A stretch of 64,000 nt of DNA from contig NC_090953.1 in assembly GCF_040807025.1 (NCBI RefSeq), positions 488,501-552,500 on the forward strand, read 5' to 3'. Source of the DNA: Struthio camelus. Taxonomy: Eukaryota > Chordata > Aves > Struthioniformes > Struthionidae. The translations under genes and the position numbers were made by a program. Shown here piece after piece: positions 23,791-43,800 of this stretch (the stretch's first letter is position 1; the number at the start of each line of letters is the position of its first letter). The notes beneath the pieces are model-generated. The model had not been told where the DNA came from, searched no databases, and saw nothing but the letters and a program-made list of their open reading frames with translations.

Positions 23791-25044
23791 CCCACGGCCC
23801 GTGCGCTGTGTCCGCCACCCCGCGCGGCGCCGGGACCCTGTGGGACCGGGATGGGTGGCACGGGCTGGGGGCTTGCGCGCCGTTCGCGGGGCTCGCGGGT
23901 CTGGCTCGCGCCCCCCCTTCCCGCCGGGCTGGCGGGGGCCGGCAGCGCTGCTGCAGGGCCCCCCGGCTCCTGCGCTCCCCATGGTGGCAGCTTCCTGCTG
24001 TCGCGAGCACGTCCTGGCCCCGTGCAGGGACGGGGCACGGGGCAGAGCCTCGGGGGGCCGGCCGGGCGGGGCGGCCGCACTGGGGGCTGGCGGGGGGCGC
24101 ACGGCCTGCAGCCGCCCTGCCACCGCCAGGACAGAGGGTTGCACGATGGCCCTCGCGGCCGTCCCGGTGCGGTCGGCTTGGGTGCCGGCGCCCCGGCGCT
24201 GCTGCGAGCGGTCCCACGCCGCAGCCTGGGCCGGCAGGAAGGGGCCGGCGCGGGCTGGAGGTGCCGGGGGGGGGGGGATGCACCCCCTCAGCCCAGCTTG
24301 CAAAACACTTGCAAAGCTGCGAACGTGCTGTGAACTTCCCCCTCGGGAGCAGGCGGTGCCTGTGGGCGCTGCTGCTGCCGCCGCAACTGCTGCAAACCGA
24401 AGCTGGAGCCGTTCCTGGAGGGGCGCTAGGGCGGGCGCTGGGCGAGGGGCATCCGCAGCCGGCGCAGGGCCCGCGCCAGCTCCCCAAAGGCTGCACCGGG
24501 CAGGGAGCGCACGGGGCGGCGGGGATCTGTGCGCGGGGACCTCGGTGCCCGCCCGCCGCTGCATGGAGAGGTGGCCTGGCGGCCCCCGGCCCCGCTTGGC
24601 GCCTGCAGCACCGTGCCGCGCTGCTCCACCGTGGGAATGCGCGCGGGAAACCTCCCTCTTGGAAAGCTTCCCCCCACCAAGTTCCTCAGGAAGAGGAACC
24701 GGCCGGGAGCTGCCTTGCAGGTTACACAGGAGGATCAGATTAGCCGGGCGCGCTGCGAGTATGCAATGCCCCTGTGCTGGGGGGAGCCCTCGGCAGCCCC
24801 CCCGCGCCGGGCGACGCCGTCCCTGAGGCGGTAACCGGCGGCCCGGCCGCCTCTGCACCGTGGCTGCTTGCAGCGCCGAGCCCCGCGGGAGCGGGCGGGC
24901 GGCCGCGCGCTGGCAGCCGGGCCCTTTGGGACGGCTCCTTCGGCCCACGGTTGGCTGCTCCCACATGCCCGGCACCCGCCGCGCTGTACCGCGCTGCCCT
25001 GCCTGGTGCGCCACGGCGGCCGCAGGGCAGAGCAGGAGGCTGCG

Positions 25045-25330
25045 CGCTCCCCCGTGTGCACCGACCCGTGTGCGTGCTCCCCTGTGCACTCCCCTGTGCA
25101 CGCTCCCCTCGTGCACGCGCCCCCCCCCCCGTGCATGCTCCCCGGTACATGCCCCCCCGTGTGCATGCTCCCCCGAGCACGCTCCCCGGTGCACGCTCCC
25201 CCTTGTGCACTCACCTGTGCCCGCCAGCCCCTGTGCGTGCTCACCCGTGCACGCTCACCCATGCACACTAACCTATGCACACTGACCGTGCACGCTCGCC
25301 TGTGCACGCCCACCATGGGCACGCTCACCC
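25045..25330. repeat. Degenerate GTGCACGCTCCCC minisatellite
   Basis: About twenty degenerate copies of a 13-16 bp unit containing GTGCACGCTCCCC or GTGCATGCTCCCC. It consists of alternating purine-pyrimidine hexamers (GTGCAC/GTGCAT) separated by C-tracts. GTGCAC runs have Z-DNA-forming character. Confidence 0.8.
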
Positions 25331-26279
25331 ACGGCACATCGTGCCGGTGAGCCCTCCTCAGGGAAGCCCCCGGGGGCTGCAGGAGCGGGGAGCTCCCGGA
25401 GGGATGAGCAGCAGGATGAGGCTCTGCGGAGGCGGCAGGCCTGGCTGGCGGCCGGCGGCGAGCTGTGGCGCTGGGCCACGGCGGTGGCGGCTGCGCCGGC
25501 GGCGCTGCTGCAGCGGATGCGCTGCCCCGCGAAGGGAGCAGCGCGGTGCCGGGCACCGGGGCAGCCTCGTGCAGGGCCGGGGCCGCCGAGCCCGAGGCTT
25601 CGAGACCCCGCTGCCACGCGGCCGGCGGTGGCGGTGCGAGGGCCGCGCTCAGGCTGCACCAGCGGGGCGGCACGGGGGCCTCCGTGGGATGCAGGGAGCC
25701 CCGGGGCCAGGGGCCGCGGAGCGGGGCCGGGCAGCCCCCGCGGGGCGGCGGGGGGCCGGGCGGCGCGGCATGGCGGGCACGGCGGAGCCGGCCCCGCGCG
25801 GGGGAGCGGCGGGGAGGGGAGGAAACGCAGGAAATCTCGCAATGGCTGTATGGTCAGCTCGGGGTTTCCTGTTCCTCTCTCGGTGCCGGAGCTGTGCCCG
25901 GGTCCAGGCACGCACCGGCCGGGCTGCGGATCACGGTGACGCCGGCGCAGCCCCGCGCGGGACCTCGCGGCACGCGCAGGTTGGGGGGCCGAGCCGGCCG
26001 GGGGCACCGTCGCGGGGGGCACTGCCGCGGCCGAGCCGCGGGGACGTGCCGGGGTCCCGCCTGGCTCCCCTGCCCGGCAGGGCGCCTCCGGGATCGGGTC
26101 CCCGCGTCTGCTGGAGCGCCGGGGCCGGGACGCATCCTGCGGGTCCTGCAGCCAGCGCCCCTCGCCCCAGCTCCCGCCTGCAGCCCAGGCCCCGGCCCTC
26201 TCTGCTCCCAGTGTGCCCGGGCGCAGGGGTGCCCGGTGGAGACGCGCAGGCCGGAGTGGCTGGAGCGGCGGGACAGGCT

Positions 26280-26545
26280 GTGCCCCACCGGCATCTTCCT
26301 GGAGCAGCCCCGAGCAGCCTCTGGAGCAGCAGGACAAGCTGTGCCCCCGGAACAGCCCCCGGAGCAGCCTCTGGAGCAGCCCCCAGAGTGGCCAGAGCAG
26401 TGGGACAGGCTGTGCCCCACCGGCGTGCGCCCGGAGCAGCCCCCAGCAGCCCCCGGAGCAGCCCCCGGAGCAGCGGGACAGGCTGTGCCCCCGGAGCAGC
26501 CCCCGGTGCAGCCCCCGGAGCAGCCCCCCAGCAGCCCCCGGAGTA
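26280..26545. repeat. Degenerate GGAGCAGCCCCC repeat upstream of FES start
   Basis: Repeated GGAGCAGCCCCC(A/G)G units, with a larger duplicated block containing GGGACA(G/A)GCTGTGCCCC near 26270, 26330, 26400 and 26475. Lies immediately upstream of the acceptor of the FES start exon. Confidence 0.8.
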
Positions 26546-26714
26546 GCGCGTGGCCACAGAGGCGCTGCTCTTTTCCAGCGGCACTTCCTCCTCGCCGCCC
26601 CGTCCCCGCGCTCGGCCGCCCGCCGGCTCCGACTGCCCGTTGGCCGGCGGTCGGGCCGCCGGCCGCAGAGCCCTGCCGCCCCCCGGCAGCCGCCCCCCGC
26701 CGGCCCGCGGCTCC

Positions 26715-35560
<8,846 letters not shown>

Positions 35561-35779
35561 GCGCGGGGCACCTGGCCGGCGCGCCGGGAGAGCCGGGCAC
35601 GGCCGCGCGGTGCCGCCTGCACCCCGCGCCGGACGGCCCGCCGCCCCCGCTCGCCCTGCCGCAGCCGCCCTCGTCCCGGGAACGCCAGCCCGCTCCCGCT
35701 CCGGCACTGGCACCGGCACCGACCGTGGGGCGCTGGGCCGCGTCGCCCCGACGCTTTGTACTGGAGTTTGTTCCTGTGC

Positions 35780-35785
35780 AATAAA
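35780..35785 (+). terminator. FES: FES poly(A) signal AATAAA
   Basis: Canonical AATAAA in GTGCAATAAAGCC, 220 bp after the FES stop codon. It implies a compact 3'UTR of about 240 bp. Confidence 0.9.
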
Positions 35786-35919
35786 GCCAGAGCTCTGCCA
35801 CGCCGCGTCAGCTGGGGGCGGGTGGTGCGCAGCAGCCCCCCGGCAGCCCCAGGACCAGCCCAGGCCGCTGCCGGCAACCTGGACCCGGGCGGGCTGCCAG
35901 GGTGGGCTGCTTCCAGCCC

Positions 35920-36400
35920 GGGGGCTCCGGGGGGGGGGCCTGGGTCTAGGGGCTCTGGGGGGGCCCAGGGGTTCTGGATCCGGGGGCTCTGGGGGGGCTG
36001 GCTCCAGCCTGGGGACTGCAGGGGGTCTGGGTCTGGGGGGTTCAGGGAAGTCTGGGGGCTCTGGGGGAGTCTGGGGGCTCTGAGGGGGTGCAGGGGGTCT
36101 GGGGACTCCAGGGGGGTTTGGGTCTAGGGGCTCTGAGGGGGTGCAGGGGGTCTAGGGGCCACGGGTCTGGGTCTAGGGGCTCTGAGGGGGTGCAGGAGGT
36201 CTGGGGACTCCAGGGGCGTCTGGGTCTATCTGAGGGGGTGCAGGGGGTCTGGGGACTCCAGGGGCGTCTGGGTCTATCTGAGGGGGTGCAGGAGGTCTGG
36301 GGACTCCAGGGGCGTCTGGGTCTAGGGGCTCTGAGGGGGTGCAGGGGGTCTGGGGACTCCAGGGGCCTCTGGGTCTAGGGGCTCTGGGGGCTCCGGGGGG
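35920..36400. repeat. G-rich minisatellite downstream of FES
   Basis: Irregular units containing GGGGGTCTGGGGACTCCAGG, GGGTCTAGGGGCTCTG and GAGGGGGTGCAGG, about 50-60 bp in the fuller copies. It lies between the FES 3' end and the MAN2A2 CpG island. Confidence 0.9.
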
Positions 36401-36449
36401 CTGAGTCCAGGCCGCGGCTCTGGGGACCAGCTGGGTCCAACCCGGCGGC

Positions 36450-36830
36450 ACTGGCGGCACCGGGGACCGGTCCGGGGGCCCCGGGGGCGGCTGGACCCGA
36501 CCTGGGGGCCCGGGGGCTGGGCCGGGCCCGGCCGGCGGCTCCACGGGGCCCGGTGGCGGCGGACGCTTCCCGGGGGCCGGGGCCAGGCCGGGGCCGGTGT
36601 CGGGGCCGGTGTCGGGGCCGGTGTCGGGGCCGGGGCCGGGGCTGGTGGCGGTGTCGGGGCCGGTGGCGGGGCCGGTGGCGGGGCCGGGCCGGGCCGGGCC
36701 GGGCCGGGCGGGGCGGGGCGGCGGGCGGGGCCTGGCCGCATCCCGGCGCGGCGGCCGGCGGGGCCCGGGCCGGCGGCGCTGCCGGCGCGGCCGACGTGAG
36801 GAGCCGGCAGGGGCGGCCGCGCCGCCGAGG
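36450..36830 (+). promoter_or_regulatory. MAN2A2: MAN2A2 CpG-island promoter and probable untranslated exon 1
   Basis: CpG-rich block including a 12-bp GGGGCCGGTGTC array at about 36590-36650 and pentamers GGGCC at about 36680-36715. A strong donor GCCGAGG|GTAAGAG at 36830/36831 would splice to the acceptor at 37887 just before the MAN2A2 ATG. The transcription start is not determined. Confidence 0.5.
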
Positions 36831-37179
36831 GTAAGAGCGGGCCGCGCCCGGGGGAGCCCAGCCCGGCCCGGCCCGCGGCCCCCTGCGCTCCCCTGCGCTC
36901 CCTCCCCGCGCCGCGGCCGCCGCCGCCGGCCGAGAGCCCGCTGCGGCCTCCTGCGGCCTCCTGCCGCCCGGCCCCGGCCCCGCGGCCTGGTCCCCCGGGC
37001 CGCCGGCACCGCGCTCGGCCTGAGCAGCCCCGCGGGGCCGCGCTGCCCCGGCGCTGCCGCCTCCGACCCGGCCCGAGCGAGGCAGGAGCCGGCGGTGCTG
37101 GGGGGCGGCGGGCGGCGGGGGGCCGCGCAGGCCGGGGGGCGGCGGGCGGCGGGGGGTGGCGGGGCCGCCGCGCTGGTGG

Positions 37180-37640
37180 GTCAGGACGGGGCAGAACCGC
37201 GGGTGATGGAGCAGGAGGGGGCAGAACCGCGGGTGATGGGTCAGGAGGGGGCAGAACCGTGCGTGGTGGGTCAGGAGGGGGCAGAACCGCGGGTGGTGGG
37301 TCAGGAGGGGGCAGAACCGCAGGTGGTGGGTCAGGAGGGGCCAGAACCACGGGTGATGGGTCAGGAGGGGCCAGAACCACGGGTGATGGGTCAGGAGGGG
37401 CCAGAACCGTGCGTGGTGGGTCAGGAGGGGGCAGAACCGCGGGTGATGGGTCAGGAGGGGCCAGAACCGCGGGTGATGGGTCAGGAGGGGCCAGAACCGT
37501 GCGTGGTGGGTCAGGAGGGGCCAGAACCGCGGGTGATGGGTCAGGAGGGGCCAGAACCACGGGTGATGGGTCAGGAGGGGGCAGAATCGCGGGTGATGGG
37601 TCAGGACAGGGCAGAACCGTGTGTGGTGGGGCAGGACGGG
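37180..37640. repeat. 30-bp minisatellite in MAN2A2 5' intron, resembling the classical minisatellite core
   Basis: About 15 copies of a 30-bp unit built on GGGTCAGGAGGGGCCAGAAC followed by CGCGGGTGAT. Variants alternate GTGATG/GTGGTG and GCAGAACC/CCAGAACC. The segment GGTCAGGAGG differs at one position from the GGGCAGGAXG core of hypervariable minisatellites. Confidence 0.93.
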
Positions 37641-37896
37641 GCACCGCCATGTGTGGCAGAGCAGGACGGGGCACTGCCGCACATGACGGAGCAGGCTGGC
37701 ACACCACCGTGTGTGATGGAGCGCGCGTGATGGACCAGGACGGGGCACCGCCACGCATGGCCGGGCAGGACGAGGCACCGCTGCATGTATCCAAGGGGTC
37801 ATGGCGGGCGCTTCCCCTGGCAGCAGCAGGCGCCACTAGGGCTATCATCCATGCCCTATCTCGTACGTGGCAGGTCTGTCCCTGCAGCCCCCCGGG

Positions 37897-40800
37897 ATGA
37901 AGCTGAAGAAGCAGGTGACAGTATGTGGAGCTGCCATCTTCTGCGTGGCCGTCTTCTCCCTCTACCTGATGCTGGACCGGGTGCAGCACGACCCCACGCG
38001 CCACCAGAGCGGGGGCAACTTCCCCAGGGTGAGGGCAATGCCGGAGGGCTGCGGGGATGAGCTGTGTCGCCCCTGGGGCAGTGCGGGCAGGCGGCGAGGG
38101 CCAGGCCTGCTGGGTGGCCAGCTGGCACCCAGCAAGGGGCCTCTGCTGCTTGTTACCTTCTGGCATCTGCGCATGCGGCAGAGCCCCGTGCCAGGGCACC
38201 GCTCTCACTGCAATGTCTGTGGTCCAGAGCCAGATCTCGGTGCTGCAGAACCGCATTGAGCAGCTGGAGCAGCTGCTGGAGGAGAACCACGAGATCATCA
38301 GCCACATCAAGGACTCGGTGCTGGAGCTCACGGCCCACGCGGAGGGGCAGCCGGCACTGCCCTACCACACCCCCAATGGCTCCTGGGTGCTGCCCCCCGA
38401 GAGTCGCCCGAGTTTCCTCTCCGTCTCCCCGCAGGACTGCCAGTTTGCCCTGGGGGGCAAGGGCCAGAGCCCGGACCTGCAGGTGGGAGGCAGAAGTCTC
38501 AACCCTAGGGGGGGGCGGGGGGCCCGTCCCTGCCTGGGCAAGGGTCCTTGGCGTCCCGGCTCTGCTGTGCTGGGAGGACCCGTGGGGTGTTATTGCCGCC
38601 GTATCAGGGTGTCCGTGGTGTCTCAGCTCTGCTATGTCGTGGGTCTGTCGTCCCCGTGTCTGCCCCCGCTGAGCCCTGTCCTCCACCTGGCAGATGCTGG
38701 CCGTGTACTCCCTGCTGCCTTTTGACAACCAGGATGGTGGCGTGTGGAAGCAGGGCTTTGACATCACCTATGAGCCCACTGAGTGGGACTCGGAGCCGCT
38801 GCAGGTGTTCGTGGTGCCGCACTCCCACAACGACCCCGGTGAGCAGGTGGGGAAGGGCGGGCTGGGGGAGGCAAAGGGCTAGCCCAGCGCTGCCTGAGGA
38901 GGGCTTGGCTGTGCTCGGTGACAGCCCCACGTGTGCTGGCAGGTTGGATCAAGACCTTTGACAAGTACTACTACGACCAGACGCAGCACATCCTCAACAG
39001 CATGGTACTGAAGATGCAGGAGGACCCGCGCAGGCGCTTCATCTGGTCCGAGATCTCCTTCTTCTCCAAGTGGTGGGACAACATCAGTGCCCAGAAGCGG
39101 GCTGCAGTGCGGAGGTAGGGTCACCTGGCCCAGGCTCTCTGCACACTCTCTGTTCACGCTGGCAGGCTGCGTTCAGAGGGAGGCGCTGGGTGAGAGCACG
39201 GGGATGCGTGAGGGAAGGACCCTTCATCTCCCCCAGGCCTGCCTGCTCTGGCTTCAGTGCGGTGTCTGCAGGCTCCACACTGCTCACTGCAGGGTGCCCC
39301 GATGTCCTGACACTGGCAATAACCCCCTCGGTGCCACAAGACATCAAAACCACAGAGGTGCATGCAGGAAGAATGAGAAAGAGCCAGGGTGCTGCTAGCA
39401 CTGGGGCCTCTGCAGCGGGGACCTCGTGAAGCGTGGCAGGAAGCTGGTCTCACCTTGCGCTGCTCCCTGCGCTCCCCGTGGGCTGGGGAAGTCCTGTTTG
39501 TTGCTTTAAACCCAAGCACACAAGCACTGCAGCGGAGCCTGAGCAGTTTCAACAGCCCATGAGGCTCAGGGCACCCTCGAAGGGTGGGAGACCTTGAGAG
39601 CAGAAAAGTGCAGTGGGAGAAGGATCCTTTGTCAGCCCCTCAGGTCCCCAGGGAGGGCTGGAGATGGAGGATGCGATGAACACGGGCTGCAGGGCACAGC
39701 AGAGAGCTTTGGGCTGGTACTTACTGTGGGGATGGGTTCTGGTTGGGGGCCTCAGCCTGCTTCGTGCTGTGGAGGTCCGGCTGTGGCCGCGTATGGGGCG
39801 ACTGGACTTTGCACAGCAGCCGGTGATTGCGGGGGCTGCAGGTGAAACCCAGGTGGCTCCATGAGTGTGTGGGTGCTGTGCCATGGGCACACATTCCACA
39901 ACAGGGCTCTGCCCTGACCTGATCATGTCTCCCGTGTGTCCCCCTTGAAGGCTGGTTGGGAATGGGCAGCTGGAGATGGTGACGGGTGGCTGGGTGATGC
40001 CCGACGAGGCCAATTCCCACTACTTTGCCATGATCGACCAGCTGATCGAGGGGCACCAGTGGCTAGAGAAGAACATCGGTGAGAGCTGGGTGGGATGCGG
40101 GACGCAGGGTGGGAGGAGCAGGAGTGTTGGCTGGGGGCCTGGCTGATGCGCCGACAGGACCAGCACTGCCCCCGGTCCCTGGCACGAGCCTGCTCCGTGC
40201 AGCCAGGCAGGGTGCCAGGGCCTGACAGGTCTCTGTGTCTCCAGGTGTGACGCCCCGGTCGGGCTGGGCTGTTGACCCCTTCGGCCACAGCTCCACCATG
40301 CCCTACCTGCTGAAGCGCTCCAACCTGACTGGCATGCTCATCCAGCGGGTGCATTACGCCATCAAGAAGCACTTTGCCGCCACCCAGAACTTGGAGTTCA
40401 TGTGGAGACAGACGTGGGGTGAGGGGCTGCTGGGGGTGCGACCGCAGGGAGGGGACCTGCCAGGGACCGGTGACAGCAGGGGAAAAGCTACCGACCTCTT
40501 TCCTGTGTGGCCAGAGAGCTGAGTGCCAGGAGGTGATGTCTCTGCTCTGGGAGATGACCCTGCAGTGTTTCTGCCCTGGGGAGAGCCCCAGGGTGTCTGC
40601 CCAACAGTGCCAGTGCCTGGCCCTGCCAGGGAGGCTGTTTCTGTGCTCTCTGAGCTCCAAACAGGCGAGCGTGACTGCGCGCCAGGTCTGCTCTGCCCCA
40701 GCGGCCATCCCTGCTCTCGTGTGCCCTGTGCCCAATTCCTGCCAGGGGATAGGCAGGGGAGAACCGTCTTCGGTGCTCACCTGTCCTTGGTCCTGCAGAC

Positions 40801-43800
40801 CCGGACTCCAGCACCGACATCTTCTGCCACATGATGCCCTTCTACAGCTACGACGTGCCCCACACCTGTGGGCCGGACCCCAAGATCTGCTGCCAGTTTG
40901 ATTTCAAACGCCTGCCAGGTGGCCGGATCAACTGTCCATGGAAGGTGCCTCCCCGAGCCATCACTGATGCCAACGTGGCTGAGCGGTGAGTGCCCCCAGG
41001 GCAGGGGGCAGGTGGCTCTGAGCCCCGCAGTGCTGCCTCCAGCCTCATGCCTGGAGCCCTGTTGCTCCTCATGGCAGGGCCCAACTCCTGCTGGACCAGT
41101 ACCGCAAGAAGTCCAAGCTGTATCGCAGCAGAGTGCTGCTGGTGCCCCTGGGAGATGATTTCCGCTACGACAAGCCACAGGAATGGGATGCTCAGTTCCT
41201 CAACTACCAGCGCATCTTCGACTTCCTCAACTCCCGGCCCAACCTCCACGTCCAGGTACGTGCAGGGAGGGCAGGGGCAGCCAGGAGGGCTGGAGGGAGC
41301 AGGTCTTCACTTGCGGAGGAGTGCTGGGGAGCCCACACGGTGGGGAGGCTGTGTACGAGCCAAGGGAGGCTGGGCAGTCCCAGGAGGGGTGGTGGGAGCC
41401 GGCCTGGCCCAGGGAGGCACTGAGGCTCCCCGTAACGCTCAGGGCCGCGGGTGCTGTCCTGCAGGCGCAGTTTGGGACACTCTCTGACTACTTTGATGCC
41501 CTGTACAAGAAGGCGGGCATTGTGCCAGGGATGAAGCCACCCGGGTTCCCAGTGCTGAGTGGGGATTTCTTCTCCTACGCGGACCGCGAGGATCACTACT
41601 GGACAGGCTACTACACCTCCCGGCCCTTCTACAAAAGCCTGGACCGGGTGCTGGAGGCTCACCTCCGGTGAGGGACAGCAGGCCTGGGCCCTGGGGCAGG
41701 GATGTGCGTGGGGAGCACGGGTGAGTGCTGGCCAGGCAGCACCCAGGAGCCCCAGCAGTCCCCCTCTGGCCTGAGCCCAGCCGCTACCACGCTGGGGATG
41801 GCTCTCTGGCTGCTTTGCAGCCATGAAGTGGTGCCAAACCCTTGCTGAGAGCCGAGGCAGAGCATGCAGCACGTCACCCCTCCGCAAGGCCGGGTGCTGG
41901 GTCCCTAGAGGCCAAGCGGGTCGGGCACCATTCGTGCTAGGCCAGCCTGCGCCAGCTGCTCCTCTCCTGTGCCATCCCGGTGCTGCTCGATGCAGTGAGC
42001 CGAGTTCGAGGGTGCAAGTGGGCAGGCGCGCTCGATGACTCTGTCCCTGCGCAGGGGGGCCGAGATCCTGTACAGCCTGGCGCTCGCCCATGCCCGCCGT
42101 GCTGGCACGGACAGCAGGTACCCGCTCTCCGACTACGCCTTGCTGAGCAACGCCCGCCGCAACCTGGGGCTCTTCCAGCACCACGATGCCATCACCGGCA
42201 CCGCCAAGGAGGCCGTGGTGGTTGACTATGGAGTGCGGTGCGTGCGGGTGGCCGGGGTCAGCCCCAAGGGCCCTGTCTCAGCGGGGCTGGGAGCGCTGTC
42301 GGGTGCAGGGGTCCTGCGGGGCCCCTCTCCCGGGGGCGTGGGTGCTGCGGGAGGGACACTGGGAGATGTCGGAGGGGATGGCCTGGGTGACCTGCTCTGC
42401 CCTGTGCCCCAGGCTGCTCCACTCCCTCATGAACCTCAAGCGCGTCATCATTAACGCCGCGCACTACCTGGTGCTGGGGGACAATGACGCCTACCACTAC
42501 GACCCCGCTGCGCCCTTCCTCAGCACGGTGAGCAGCACCGCCCCGCGGCTGCCTGCGCCCTGGTGCCCCGTGGGTCCCAGCGCCCTGTCCCGTGCCACGA
42601 TACCTGTCCCAGTACCCCAGGGAGCACAGCCCTGCCTGCCCCCCCACTTTGGTGCTGGGTGGGGGGTCTGGGAGAAAGTGTCCCGGCCCGTGCCTGCCTC
42701 CCTGGGCTGGGCTGGGCTGGGCTGGCAGGGGGTGGCTGGCACACCCGGCTCTGACGCACTCCTCTCCCCAGGACGACACGCGCCTCAACCAGGACTCGCT
42801 CCCGGAGAGAACGGTCATCAAACTGGACACCTCACGCCGGTAGGGGATGCGGGGGCTGCTGCCGGGCTGGTCCCCCTGCCCAGCGGTGGGGCCCTGGGGG
42901 GTGGCGGTGGGGCAGTGAGAGGTGGTAGGTTGCACGAGGCGGGTTTCTAGGAGTCTGTGAAGCTGTGGGTGGGGGTGGGGTGGGGTGGGGTGGGGGTACC
43001 CGGGGCCTGCGGGTGGGGTGGAGCATGGGGGAATGCTTGGGATGGCACGGGTGGCCGTCCCTGTATGTGGCCTCCTTGCAGATTCGTGGTGGTGTTCAAC
43101 CCGCTGGAGCAGGAGCGTCTGAGCGTCGTGCCGATCCTGGTGAACTCCCCGCACGTGCGTGTGCTCTCTGAGGAGGGGCAGCCCCTGCCTGCCCAGCTCA
43201 GCGCGTACTGGGGCTCTGCCACTGACCTGGTGCCCGACGTCTACCAGGTACCGGAGCTGCGGTGCCCAGCTGCCGCCCCCTCCATCCTCAGCCTGCATCT
43301 TGGGAGCCCACGCATGCATGGCCTCCCTGTCCTCGCAGCCTGCTCACACTGAGCCACTGCAGCACCCTGTGAGCACCCATCTGTGGCAGCAAGTGTCCCT
43401 GGACTCGCCTGCGAGCGCCCACTGCTCACAGGCGCACAGCACCCCGTGCACACCCTCCCTCCCCCCAGAAGCGCTGTCACCGGGGTCTGTGATCTGCAGA
43501 CGGCCAGCGGGTCCCCACCTGCCGGCTGTCCTCCCACAGTGGGCCTTGGTCAGGGTCCTTGCTGTCCGCAGGTGTCCGTCCTGGCCCGCCTGCCTGCCCT
43601 GGGCCTGCGCGTGCTGCAGCTGCACAAGACGTTCGACAGCCACGCCACGCTGAAGTCGTCTGTGCGCCTCTACCTGCACGGCCGGGACCTGCCTGTGCGC
43701 AAGCACGAGGCGTTTCCCGTGCACGTCTTCCCAGCCACCACCGATGACTTCTGCCTGGAGAACCAGCACCTGCAGGCCTGCTTCTCGGGGCTCTCCGGCC

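Larger units (their letters stand above)
23791..26578 (+). promoter_or_regulatory. FES: FURIN-FES intergenic region with candidate FES myeloid promoter
   Basis: No coding exon is recognised here. ETS-like purine-rich sites occur as AGGAAGAGGAACC around 24689-24701, as GGAGGAAACGCAGGAAAT around 25818-25835, and, in inverse orientation, as TTTCCTGTTCCTCTCT at 25865-25880. FES is a myeloid gene whose mammalian promoter uses PU.1/Sp1-type sites, so these are candidates. A good acceptor (TTTTCCAG at 26571-26578) marks the probable start of the exon carrying the FES ATG. The location of the untranslated first exon is uncertain. Confidence 0.35.
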
